Assembly (NCBI GenBank): GCA_002118135.1
Contig: BDIU01000160.1
Span: forward strand, 346,799 to 410,798
DNA length: 64,000 nt
DNA from: Trebouxia sp. TZW2008
Taxonomy: Eukaryota > Chlorophyta > Trebouxiophyceae > Trebouxiales > Trebouxiaceae
Direction of reading: 5' to 3'
This document shows positions 44,622 to 54,367 of the stretch, in pieces. The notes below the pieces were generated by a model. The model made no database searches and was not told the DNA's origin. It saw only the letters and a list, made by a program, of their open reading frames with translations. The position numbers were made by a program, and so were the translations under genes. The stretch's first letter is position 1. Each line of letters begins with the position of its first letter.

Positions 44622-47600
44622 CTATAGAGCATTTGAGTTCCCGATGGCCAAGCCAGTTGTCAAGAGACCAAACACCAGAAATGGCTGTGCTCTTGCTTGA
44701 TACTGAACATCATTCTTGATGGGGTCAGGAATGAAGTACTTGTACTGGAAGAAGATCTGCACACGCAAGCCAGACTTAGCATGAAACACTTTCCACAATT
44801 GAACCGCACTTGATTTTTGAAACCAACACGATGTGAGTGCAATCGAAGCTTGCATTCAACAGGCTGAGGCATTACATTACATCGCATCGCATCACGTTGC
44901 ACAACGGCAGATCTCATCCTGGCGCATCTGATGAAGTGGTTGCAGCAAAATGCAGAAAGTGCTATTGCTTGAGCATGGCACCATTCAGTTGTGCCATCTG
45001 CATTTACCTGAGGCAGTATCAGTCCTGTGAGGACAACACCAGCATCAGTTCAGCAGGCAAAGCCAAACATCACAAAAGATCGCATCTTGTAACCTTTAAT
45101 GAATGGCGTGCATCAAGTTGCAGAAAGTGCTACTGTTGCAGCATGCAGCAAAGCGCAGATGTGCACAGGGCATTCACCTGAGGCAGTATAAGCCCTGTGA
45201 GGACAGCTGCATAGATCGTCTCATGGCGGCCAAAGGCCAAGTATGCTGCAACAGCTAGCTGCGTCACATCAATGGTAGCTACTGTAATCCATTTGGCCAC
45301 TTCTGGGCCAAAAGCAACAGGTAGGCTGTTCAAGCCCATCTTCCTGCATCATACAAGCCAAACAACATAGATACAAGAGCCTTGGCCAGAAAATTTTGGC
45401 ATTGCTGTGCAGAAAGCATGATATTGGCAGTCTTTCCTGGCCGGCCAGACTTCCGTCTCTCTGCACATAGACAGTCAGCTGACATGCTATACTTGGCTAT
45501 GCCGGGAGCAAGCTCTCCGTGGACTCTTCAGCCTAACTTGCAGCCGACAAGATTGCATGGCCTTGCTGTTCTTGTCATGTCATAAGCAGGCAGGCAGGCA
45601 GACAGACAGGCAAGCAGGCACTCTGCATATGTGACCTGCAATTCTGCTTGCAGCGTTTTCTGCCAGCATTAGGGCAGATGCTCTTGAAGTCACTCACAAT
45701 GGCAACACACAAACCAGCCCATGAATACAGGCTTGTCAAATTGACAATGTTCAGTAGGCAAGCATACATGCACACATCTGCTGTGAGTAATGTTGCTTGC
45801 TGAGTACATCTTTGCTGACAGCAGCAGTCAACATGCCTGTCGCCTTCAATGCTCTTGAAGTCATTCACAATGGCAATGCCGAGACCAGCCAAGGAGTACA
45901 GGACTGTCAAGATGATGACATCTGTTGTCAGCTCCCCGAACAATGCCTGTAGCAGTCAAAGATTGCAAGACTTTGGTACCTTGTCACTATGCAGCTGAGA
46001 AGCACCTGCAGGTATGATGGCACACGGCAGCTGAGCTGCTAGTGCTGTCAAACAGGGATGAGCTGCTGGTGACGTCAAACCATGAGCGCTCATAACAGCT
46101 ATTGCAATGGCAACTGTGGCATACAGCAAAACACGGCTGCGTACTCAGGCTAAAAACATTAGTTGCCATGCATCACCGTCAAAGCTGCATGCCCAAGTGG
46201 ATGTGACACTTGCATTCCAGTGAATGGGAAAAGAGCGTAAGCACAGGTTCCTCGAGGCATTGCACCAGCTGTCAACAATGGCGTCATGCAAGCATGTCAA
46301 TGCCTCACCAACTGTTGCGCAATGCAGACTAAGCAAAACCTGTTTTGATCTGGCTGTTGCCAAGTTTAATGTCTGCTCCAGAATGAGCAACAGAAAGGCA
46401 AAGTGATGGAACAAGGGCTACACCTGGCCTGCCCACCAGGGCAGGGCGATGTAGGACGACCCTAGGGCATAGTTGCCAATCCAGCCGCTCTGCTTTAGCT
46501 TCAACGGGGGAGCTGAATAGATGTAAGAGATGAAAGAGCCAAAAACAGCAAGACAGAGCAGAGTGGGAAACTCATGCCCTGCCCATCTGTCCAGAGTGTA
46601 TGAGATGCCTAGACCCCCTGCTAGCAGAATGAGAAATTGCGCGACCACCTGGTTCTCTGATATGGCACCTGCAGAAAAGCAAGAAGATGAAAGAGATAAA
46701 AGAGCCAAAAACTGCAAGTCACAGCAGAGTGGGGAAGTCATGTCGCGCCCATCTGCCCAGAGTGTAGGAGATGTCTAGACCCCCTGCTAGTAGAGTGAGA
46801 AATTGCGGAACCACCTGGTTCTTTAATATGGCCCCTGCAGCAAAGAAGAGCTTGAAGTCACGGCAAAGCAGAAGGACTGTAGCGGCAGCAGTGGGCGTCT
46901 TGATGCCCGATCAGCTCGATGTGATATGTTATATAGGTGGACTTTTTGGATGTCTGCTTGTCTGTGAATACCCAACATGCTGGCATGCCATCTCATGGGC
47001 GTGCATTGCTTGCTCTGTTAACACAACAATTGTGCTATTCAGCACTTACACATGGAAGGAATCTGCATTGGCACAAATCGCTCATACCACATGCGTATGT
47101 ATGCAGCAACAATGCAGCCCTTGAAGCCAAAAAGCCAAGTAGCGGCAATGGCAAGCATCGAGGTATTGTTGACGTATCAAAGCAAGACTGACAACAGTAT
47201 TGAACTCCACCACACAAGTTGGGACCATACCTGAAGGAATTGGTCTGTTTGGTTCGTTGATGGCGTCGATTTCCCTGTCATAGTAGTCGTTGATGGTTTG
47301 GGTGTAGCCAGTGAGCAGGGGTCCAGACATGAGCATGCATGTCAAGGACTTGCCAACGTCTGTGGGGTTCCAGTGGAAATTGCCTGAAGCTGCTGCGCCA
47401 CACAACACACCTGCAACATGTAGACATACAATTAGCAGGCACATGTAAAGACAAACTCAGCAGGCACAAAGGTGGTACAACACACCTGATGTTGGGCACA
47501 GCATATGTGAAGCACAAACTAGAGGACACAGGCTGGACATGACACACCAAGAGGTCATGTAAAGCACCAGCAGCCGTGGGCAGGTACACATTGATGTTGT

Positions 47601-48557
47601 ACGCCAGAGAAGCCATGCAAAGCACATGTAAACACTAGCTACAAACATGCAACTGGCAGGCACAGGCCTGATTGCATACCTGATATCATGCACAGCACAT
47701 GTGATCAGCGAACCAACAAGCAAAGCCTGGCCAAAACGCGCCTTAAATCATGCGCCAAACACACCTGATACCATGCAGGGCACTTCTAAAGAGCACAGCA
47801 GCAGGCAACGATCTGATATGACTCACTTGATGCTACGCATAGCACATGTACACGAAATAGCAGACTCAAACATCCAGGGCAATGTTGATGTGGACATGTC
47901 ATGCAGGAGCAGATGTCCAACTAAAGGAATGCTGACAGATTGGCCAAATAACGAAAAGCTGACAGGTTGGCCAAGCACCATGTGGTGAGAAAGTGCGGTT
48001 GTCTAGGTGGCAGCAACACTTTCTTGCAGACATACCCCATATCAGTGGAATCCAGGTCACAGGCTTGGTAAGCTGCAACCTAATCTTCCAAATGTTGCTT
48101 TCTTTGTCCCCACCCCTAATTCCAAGGATTTGCGCAACATTGCCTTTGACAAAATTGGCAGTGTCTTTGCCAGCAGCCTTCTGTTCCTTCTGAGCGCACA
48201 CTATGTGCAAGGGATGGCCTGGAGGGTTCGAAGGTCACTCAGTTGAGACACGAGAGGCGAACACTTTGGTTTGTCCAAGGGGTACAGTGCAGTCCACATG
48301 CAAAATTAGGTTACTGATCTCAGCCAATGCTGAGCAGGCAGGCTCGTGCGTCTGCAAAACCTCTGCAGCTGCAGCAAGGACGCACACAGGTACATATTGT
48401 CGGCCAGCTGACCTGGTGAAGACCGATGCCTTCGTCCTTGGCCGTGCACAGCTTTAGCTGCGAAGCTGCTTTTCACCCTGACGCCAGCTGCACAACATCG
48501 TCGTGGTAGCTGACAGCAACGAAGTCCAGCATCAATTGAAGTTCCCAGAGCGTACAT
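44622..48557 (-). CDS. chlG: Chlorophyll synthase (UbiA prenyltransferase), plastid
   Basis: Seven exons: 48557-48413, 48200-48036, 47410-47231, 46668-46424, 45946-45837, 45343-45178, 44756-44622; about 381 residues. The enzyme esterifies chlorophyllide with phytyl or geranylgeranyl diphosphate in the thylakoid membrane. A basic, Ser/Ala-rich presequence precedes KPVTWIPLIWGVLCGAAASG. The first Asp-rich prenyl-diphosphate motif is NDYYDREIDAINEPNRPIPS, the second NDFKSIEGDR. GNYALGSSYIALPWWAGQ and LPVAFGPEVAKW are specific to chlorophyll synthases. The C-terminus is FQYKYFIPDPIKNDVQYQ, then the last helix. The junction after EGD needs a GC donor (GACAG|GCATGT) to give EGDRKMGLNS. Pieces of exons 4, 5 and 6 are duplicated in the introns. 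The exact initiator Met is the weakest part of the model. Confidence 0.93.
44935..45181 (-). repeat. chlG: Duplicated end of chlorophyll synthase exon 6
   Basis: The 3' edge of exon 45343-45178 (LTGLILPQ, then GTGAATGCC) and about 80 bases of intron recur at about 44935-45050, including tgcagaaagtgctattg and cctgaggcagtatcagtcctg. The downstream copy is a decayed donor site. Confidence 0.8.
45655..45760 (-). pseudogene. chlG: Decayed copy of chlorophyll synthase exon 5
   Basis: Downstream of exon 45946-45837 a copy encodes LYSWAGLCVAIVSDFKSI, against LYSLAGLGIAIVNDFKSI in the functional exon. The catalytic Asn of NDFK has become Ser. The copy lacks the EGDR end and its upstream acceptor is unclear, so it is read as a pseudo-exon. 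Confidence 0.85.
46680..46870 (-). pseudogene. chlG: Decayed copy of chlorophyll synthase exon 4
   Basis: Immediately upstream of exon 46668-46424, a copy of its first 150-180 bases keeps the CTGCAG acceptor and reads GAILKNQVVPQFLTLLAGGLDISYTL, then diverges in the segment matching DRWAGHEF. Splicing from exon 3 to this acceptor would keep phase, so mis-splicing is possible. No donor is present. Confidence 0.85.
47415..47900 (-). repeat. chlG: Degenerate tandem repeats in chlorophyll synthase intron 2
   Basis: About five loose units of 80-100 bases share caacacacctg(c/a)..atg, gcacatgtaaa and agcaggca words. The first word corresponds to the acceptor/start of exon 3 (47410), so this appears to be an old, heavily decayed array of the same kind as elsewhere in the window. 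Confidence 0.6.
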
Positions 48558-49414
48558 GTTGAATCAGCTGTAAGTTCAGACCTGCAGCAAGAGAGCCTGT
48601 TCGAATTCACAACAGGGTATTCTATCCGAGTCTTAGGGCACGGGATTTCTTGGATGAGTCAGCCAGTCATTGCAAATTTGTGCTGCGACATGACCAGCCC
48701 ACATCAAGGAAAAGGTAAAATGAACATTGAATTGAGAAAGTTGTTGGGGATTTTACACATCCGATCAGACTTGTTGGCTGGCCAAAGGATATAAAACCTG
48801 TCTCTCTCTCTCTATAACGCCAGTAAGTAATGTCGGCAGTTCAAAGCAAGTCACGGAACAGAATTGATCATAAAGTCGCTCGCTTGCTTTGTCTCTGATT
48901 GTACACATGTAGCAAGGTAACAGCATAACACAAGCACTTGCTTAGTGACACCAACTTGCTGTATGTCAGCATGCAAGCATATCTGTAAAATCAACAGTAG
49001 GTCCATGCAATCACAGGTGCCAATGGTAGGCCTGTCATTGTGCTCTCAAAAGCAAGAGCATTGGCATGCTTTATAACTGCGCTGACCAGCATCTGCAGGC
49101 CCAAGTTGACGTGATGTATGAATCAGCTGCCATCAAATGGAAGGGCAAGAGCACACACTGCTATGGCTTACACCTGCGAGCTTGCTGGCCATCAAGCAAA
49201 TGCACATGGGAACAGAACACAGACGCTTGCTTCAGACAAGAAGGGTTGGGTGAGGTATGCTAGCTCTATAAGGGAAAGGTAGACTCCGGTGCAGTACAGC
49301 ATCACAACAAATACCTCTGTGCTCAGAAACAGCCTAAGCTGCTATCTGGTCAACACCTGTGCACCACATGCACCAAAGTTGTGGAGATGTACATCTGCTG
49401 GGCTGCAGCAGTTG
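48558..49414. other. Intergenic region, nothing recognised
   Basis: About 860 bases between two minus-strand genes, including a short (CT)n run near 48800. Short ORFs look random. The half next to 48557 should contain the chlorophyll synthase promoter. Confidence 0.45.
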
Positions 49415-50806
49415 TTATACAGTGCCTTTGCCTCTTTTGCCCTTTGTGAAGGCCTTGCCCTTGCTGCCACCATCCCAGTCCTGCCCAACTTTCTCAACCA
49501 CGTACTTCTCACCCTTTGCTGTGACGATCTGCCCATCTCTGTATCGGACTTGGCTCTGCAAGTGAAGCAATTTTCAACCTCTAGGGTATGGATGCAGATG
49601 CAGCACTTGTCAAGCAAGCGTTTGCTTGCTGAACTTTGCAGCTAAGAAAGAGCTGCATGCAAATGAGCTTTGCAATGCTGAATGTATCTGTCTGCAAGCA
49701 GTACCTTGCTTTTGGGCGCCTGCTGCTGCTGACAGCTTGGCGTGATTGCGGCTGTGCTGACAACTTGCAGATGATACTTGTCCAACAGCTGCTTCCTGCT
49801 TGCCTTTTCACGCCTGGCAGCCTCTGCTGCCTCTTGCACCCTTTGCTCCTGACAAGAGCGCCAGCGTGCTTCTGACTTGTCCACATCTGGCTGATCCATC
49901 AGCCAATGAGCCGCATCCTGTGCAATGCAAAACACCCTGCCTGGTCAGCATGACTGATGGTGCACAATGCATTGCTGGTACATGCTTTGTGCACGTGCTG
50001 CTGACTTCTTGATGGTACAGACATCACAGGTAACAGGATGCAAGCAGGTTATTATGCTAGCTCATGGGTATTTCTTGTGGTGCATGTCGACCTGACTCGC
50101 TCTGACATGCCTGGCAAAGCATCAATGCCCAGAACACTTTCAATCAAGACTGCTTATTACATGCTACAGCATGTACCTCAAGTCCATCATGGCAGATGTC
50201 ATGTAGTACATGACCAAGGAAATCTGTACTCAGGTCTGGGTATAAGTCTTGCAGAGGCCCGGTGTTCACACTAGGTTCAGCAGATGGTAGCACAGCTGCA
50301 CATTGCACCTTTCCCTCTTTAGTGCTGCAGCAACAGTGACTTGAGCGCGCTTTCAGATGCCATTGAGGTTCACACAAATCATTCTGGGCTTGCGCTGTTT
50401 CACGAGTGCTTACTGTGTGGCCTGACAGGAGGCGTTGTGCCTTATCTGCTGTGACACCACATGTGTCAAGTCTTTGTGACTTTGCTGGGCTTGCTGCTGA
50501 CAGGAAGCCTGCACTGTGATGGATAATCGTCACCACGCAGCTCAGATCTGGGTCTTGCGCTGGTAAAGCTGCCAGCTGACTCAGACTACTGACCTGCCTA
50601 AGAAAGTTTTGCAGCAAGGCAAGCTGTTGAGCTTCCGCTAGCTCGTCAAACCCTGCAGAAAAACCTGCTATAACTTCCTGAAGCTCCGGCAGTTCTATAC
50701 TGTCCGGGGAGTTCTCCTGTAAAAGGGTGATCAGGTATGCTGTCAAGGTGTCCTCGGGCTGCTCGCCTAGAGAGTCAAACAGGTTATCAATTGCACCTTG
50801 CGCCAT
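49415..50806 (-). CDS. Small coiled-coil protein, 188 residues, family not recognised
   Basis: Three phase-0 exons: 50806-50594, 49917-49705, 49555-49415. The N-terminal 70 residues are acidic and helical (GAIDNLFDSLGE, LPELQEVIAGFSAGFDEL). The middle is a charged coiled coil (EQRVQEAAEAARREKASRK). The C-terminus is basic and Gly/Lys-rich (RYRDGQIVTAKGEKYVVEK, then GGSKGKAFTKGKRGKGTV) and looks like a conserved eukaryotic tail, though I cannot name it. It may be an RNA- or ribosome-associated factor, which is a guess from charge only. All three exon lengths are multiples of three. It shares a short divergent promoter with the TMEM50-like gene at 51011. Confidence 0.75.
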
Positions 50807-51010
50807 TGCGACCTAAGACCTGACGTTGATTGCGTTCTGGTGCTCTGACCTGCTAGTTCTGTCGAGCCCTTGCAGAGAAGTTCAAAGTTTGTGCATGCTG
50901 ACTCTGCTGACTTCGCTCGTCTTGCCATTTCTGGAGGTCGCAGCGTTGTACGGAGACAAGTCAGCGCTGGGAGGGCCTAGGCGGTGGCCGTGTATGTACA
51001 TTCGTGAACA
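50807..51010. promoter_or_regulatory. Bidirectional promoter, 204 bp
   Basis: Initiation codons of the 188-residue protein (minus, 50806) and the TMEM50-like gene (plus, 51011) are 204 bases apart. CpG occurs at both ends (ttgcgacc, cgcagcgttgtacgg). No TATA box assigned. Confidence 0.55.
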
Positions 51011-51970
51011 ATGAACCATCTCATCGCACCCCAAGTCATACAGTTCTGGGAAGAAAAGGTACGACTCACACGAACTGCTTGTTTGTACATGCACTGTGTT
51101 TTGGCAATACGATGGCAACATTTCTTGCGCTATACAATGAATCAACTATTTGAATCAGGTTCTTCACGTCTGACGCTGCACTGATTGTCATCTTTGCATG
51201 GCTTAGGCAAAAGCATATGGGCCTGGGGTGTCAGGAGCACTCTTTGGCGCTGGCTGGTGGTTTTGGGTGGATGCATGCGCTGCCAGTAGCGTAAAGATTC
51301 CGTTTGTACAGGTATGCTGATGCAGTGCAGCTCATACTCTGACTGCTGTATGGTCATTCCAAGCTCATTCCTGCTTGCAAAGCGTCAGAAAGGTGGTCAA
51401 ATAACAGCACGGCATTGGAGTACAACATACAGCAATATGCTGCTTCCCCACTGAGTTTTTTGCCATCATATTACGCTGTGCTGTGCAGTATCTACCTGGG
51501 TTTGTTGCTACGCTGGCCCTCATCATGACAAATTGTATACGAAGGTGAGCTTTTGGTTCTGTCATCATGCAGCACAGCAGCAGCAGGTTCTTGTCGGCGG
51601 ATCGCCCAGCGGCGCACACAACACATTTGTCTTCTTGTTGTCAGCTATAATATGCAAAGGGTTGTGAATATGCTGCTGATCTGACAAACCCTGCAGGGAG
51701 GATTTGGACGATTATGACAGCTTTGATGAGGGGGTGTATTGCCGGTCGCGGTCATGGCTGTTCCTCGCATACATTGTATCATTTGGCTCAATCATGGCAT
51801 CAGTAGCAGTGCTGATGAAGGACTATGCTCTCAATGATGCGGTCACTGTAGTATGGCCAGGAGTTGCTGGTCTATTTCAGGTCACCCTCATTCTGGCATC
51901 TGGATTATTGCTTTTTGTCTCAAGAACTTCTGCTGAGGGGTCAAGCTCTACGACATATGGAGCATTTTGA
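51011..51970 (+). CDS. TMEM50/UPF0220 family membrane protein
   Basis: Exons 51011-51058, 51207-51311, 51489-51544 and 51697-51970 encode 160 residues, matching the roughly 157 of animal TMEM50A. Four membrane segments are readable: ALFGAGWWFWVDAC, LPGFVATLALIMTN, LFLAYIVSFGSIMASVAVL and WPGVAGLFQVTLILASGLLLF. The second to fourth carry family features (GWW near helix 1, the WLF..AFGS-like segment, YPG-like WPG before the last helix). Members are ER/endosomal proteins; the yeast relative Vps68 acts in endosomal sorting. The algal role is inferred only. The four exons are compact and free of duplicated edges. Confidence 0.88.
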
Positions 51971-52197
51971 TTTGCTGCTTGGCATATACCTGACTCAGAC
52001 TGACTGTGTGCATGGCTTTGATGACCTTTGTCATCTTAAAGTCGTTAATGTTCCACTCCTTATGATCGATTTCGCAACTTGAGGCACTGATGTGATTTCA
52101 CTTTTCACTTTGTCATAGCTTGCATAACAGTGACAAGGTCAATGTAGCAGTGGATGCTGTTTAGAGTCACCTTCTGAACAAGTCTGGGCAATAACGT

Positions 52198-52392
52198 CTA
52201 GGGCGTTGGTGCTGTCATAGTATTGTCTGCAGGGCTGTCGTCAGGATTGCGCAGACCTTGTGCAGGGGCATAACTGCCTTCACGCAATGACTTGCTTTGG
52301 TGCGCAAGCTGTATGTGCTGGTTGCAGAAGTTTGCATGCAGGATGTAGTGCTTGCAAACATGGCAGTGCTTGCTAGCTGTCTTTTGCGACAT
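52198..52392 (-). CDS. Hypothetical 64-residue Cys/His protein
   Basis: Intact single-exon ORF. The N-terminal half has KHCHVCKHYILHANFCNQH, a spacing that could bind one zinc ion (CxxC, then CxxH). The C-terminal half is polar and Pro-rich. No family recognised. It could be an independent small gene, since it lies 410 bases downstream of the NDUFS5 stop on the same strand, or a chance ORF. Confidence 0.4.
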   Translation of the reverse strand: MSQKTASKHCHVCKHYILHANFCNQHIQLAHQSKSLREGSYAPAQGLRNPDDSPADNTMTAPTP

Positions 52393-52801
52393 TCAAAAGT
52401 TTGATTGCCTACTGCTGATCACTGTGCTCAGCCACAATTAACAGATTGTAATTTGGAACGCTGATGCATCGCTCAATCGTAATTTGTCCACTCAAATTTG
52501 CGAGTTGTGAGCAAGGTTGCCATATCAGACGCTGACACGCTCAATGCTGCAGCCTGCGTGTGCTTTAATTTACCCCATCATGTTGTTCAGCAAGAACCCT
52601 GCAGGAAGTATGCAGCATGCACGCTTTGGCATGCCTCCATCAAGAAAGTCCTTGACAATGTTGATCCAGGAGAAGCTTGCTGAGCAACCCTGCTTTTGCG
52701 AAGGTTTGTGGCCATGCAGGGACCTATATGGCATTGCGCATATTTGCCTGACTGCGCTATCATCAATCAGCGTTCAAGCCCTTGAGTGCTATGTCAGCTT
52801 G

Positions 52802-53279
52802 TCAGTGACTATCATGCGCCTCATGTTCCTGGCCTCCATTCTTTTTCTGTCTCTGTTCCTCTCTATACATGGCGTTGAGTCTTGTAAACTGACAACACAT
52901 AAAGTGCACTCAGTTTGCCTTCTGCATGTTGCACACTTGACTCTGTGATTCAACCAATGACAAACCTCTTTTCGGTGATGTAGGCACTCAAGGTAGTCAT
53001 CCCTCAGCTCTCTACATTTGTACGGTGCATCTGTGTTGCTCATGCACTGCATAAAGCCGAGACAACTCTGTGAGCATGACTGTGTGGACAAGGCAGCCAG
53101 CAAACTATAGATGCTGACTCACCTCAGAGAAATCCATCCAGATTGGGTAACACCTGCATGCCATACAGGTGACAATGCTGAATACGCCGTTGCGACGTTT
53201 AGGAGAATATCGAAGCTTGTCTGATGAGGATGATAACCTACCTGCCTGTCCCTCCCGTGATTCCAAACCCGCTGGCCAT
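52802..53279 (-). CDS. NDUFS5: Mitochondrial complex I subunit NDUFS5 (15 kDa, CHCH)
   Basis: Exons 53279-53242, 53153-53123, 53046-52966 and 52888-52802 encode 78 residues, all joints in phase. The protein starts MASGFGITGGTGRC, nearly identical in style to the plant subunit. Four Cys at residues 14, 24, 34 and 44 form the twin CX9C pattern (CYPIWMDFSEC and CRELRDDYLEC), which is oxidised by the Mia40 system in the intermembrane space. ECLHHRKEF and YREEQRQKK complete the family signature. It is an accessory subunit on the intermembrane-space face of the membrane arm. Because the exons are tiny (31-87 nt), automatic annotation would probably miss it. Confidence 0.92.
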
Positions 53280-54367
53280 GCAGACCTGTGCAGTTCCAGT
53301 CCAGAAATCGTTCAGTGGTGAGAGGCTGCGGCGTTCGCCAATCCTGTGCTGGAGCCCGCGCCGATGATGGGATGTGGATTTACAGGTTCTGTGTCGATTT
53401 CGCAGCAAAAGCACAGACCTTCACAGTTTGACGGGTCCTTGGTATCACTAACTTGTTGATGCCAAGGCAAGCTTGGGGGCTGGTTGATGCAGCAGCCCTG
53501 ACCAAAGCCCTGCTCCTGGAGACCATGCACGTCCCGGCAGCAGAATGGCTGTTCAATTTACAGACTGTCACTGTCAGATTGCGTGCAGGACAGCTGGATA
53601 TGGCTGGGCCTGGCAGACAATCACAATTGTGCCGGCTGCCAATGTTGCCACCAAGAACTTACTGAATCAAATACGCGCTGCTACCTGCCAATTTCAATTT
53701 GATGGTGCATGCATTGTGAATATAACAGATGGCACGAGACCAGTGTTGCCAGCACTGGAGCATCTTGTTGAGTTGTCAGGTCTCAGCATGCACACTAATA
53801 TTGATGGTGCACGCCTGCAAGCTTGCTCCTTGTCAAGTTGAGGGTTTTCCCAGTGCCTTGCTCGGAGTCTGACAAGATGCAACAGTGTGCGCCTTGCTGT
53901 TTTTGCACAGCACTGATGGCTCTCTATTCATTGTAGGCCCTGCAGCCAAGCACAGTGATCTGTCCATGCATGCAAGACCTCAGGAAAAGGCAAGCTGAAG
54001 AGGAAGTTGAGACAAAATTCAAAGCCGTCTGCTGCATGAAGTGTTGCGCTTGATCATTGACCGCAACAAAGTGACATTGCGCGAAGTGATAACCAAACCC
54101 CAGCCTGCGTTGCAGCTGGCCAAGGCTCTTGTCGGACATGCAGCGCATGTTGCGCGACTCAAACAGCTAAGAATTCTTCGAGCGATCTGAGCACCATGAA
54201 CAGGAGACTTGTTGGTGCGTTATGAGAGCGTGCAACGGCCGACAGTGCTTCACTTCCATGCCTCGCCACGCTACTCTGTTTGTCAAGACCTCGACGTGCG
54301 GCAGTGCTCACGCGTTTACAGTCTGCCCTGAGGCTAGCTTGTGATGCGCTACAGACCCTTTCCAAAG
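53280..54367. other. Intergenic region with a transit-peptide-like minus ORF
   Basis: About 1.1 kb. A minus ORF from 53523 (MVSRSRALVRAAAST, then CAFAAKSTQN) has the composition of a plastid or mitochondrial presequence and ends at a possible donor (CCT|GTAAAT), but no compatible next exon was found before NDUFS5. The opposite strand is also open. The right end should contain the RBBP5 promoter and its unresolved first exon (a candidate ATG at 54256, MPRHAT). Confidence 0.35.

Noticed and set aside
48215..48245. gggttcgaaggtc, resembling a tRNA T-loop
   Set aside because: Flanking bases do not form a T-stem and no cloverleaf can be drawn; it is in a chlorophyll synthase intron.
49066..49263. 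65-codon plus-strand ORF between minus-strand genes
   Set aside because: No conserved motif, atypical residue mix, and no promoter-like context.
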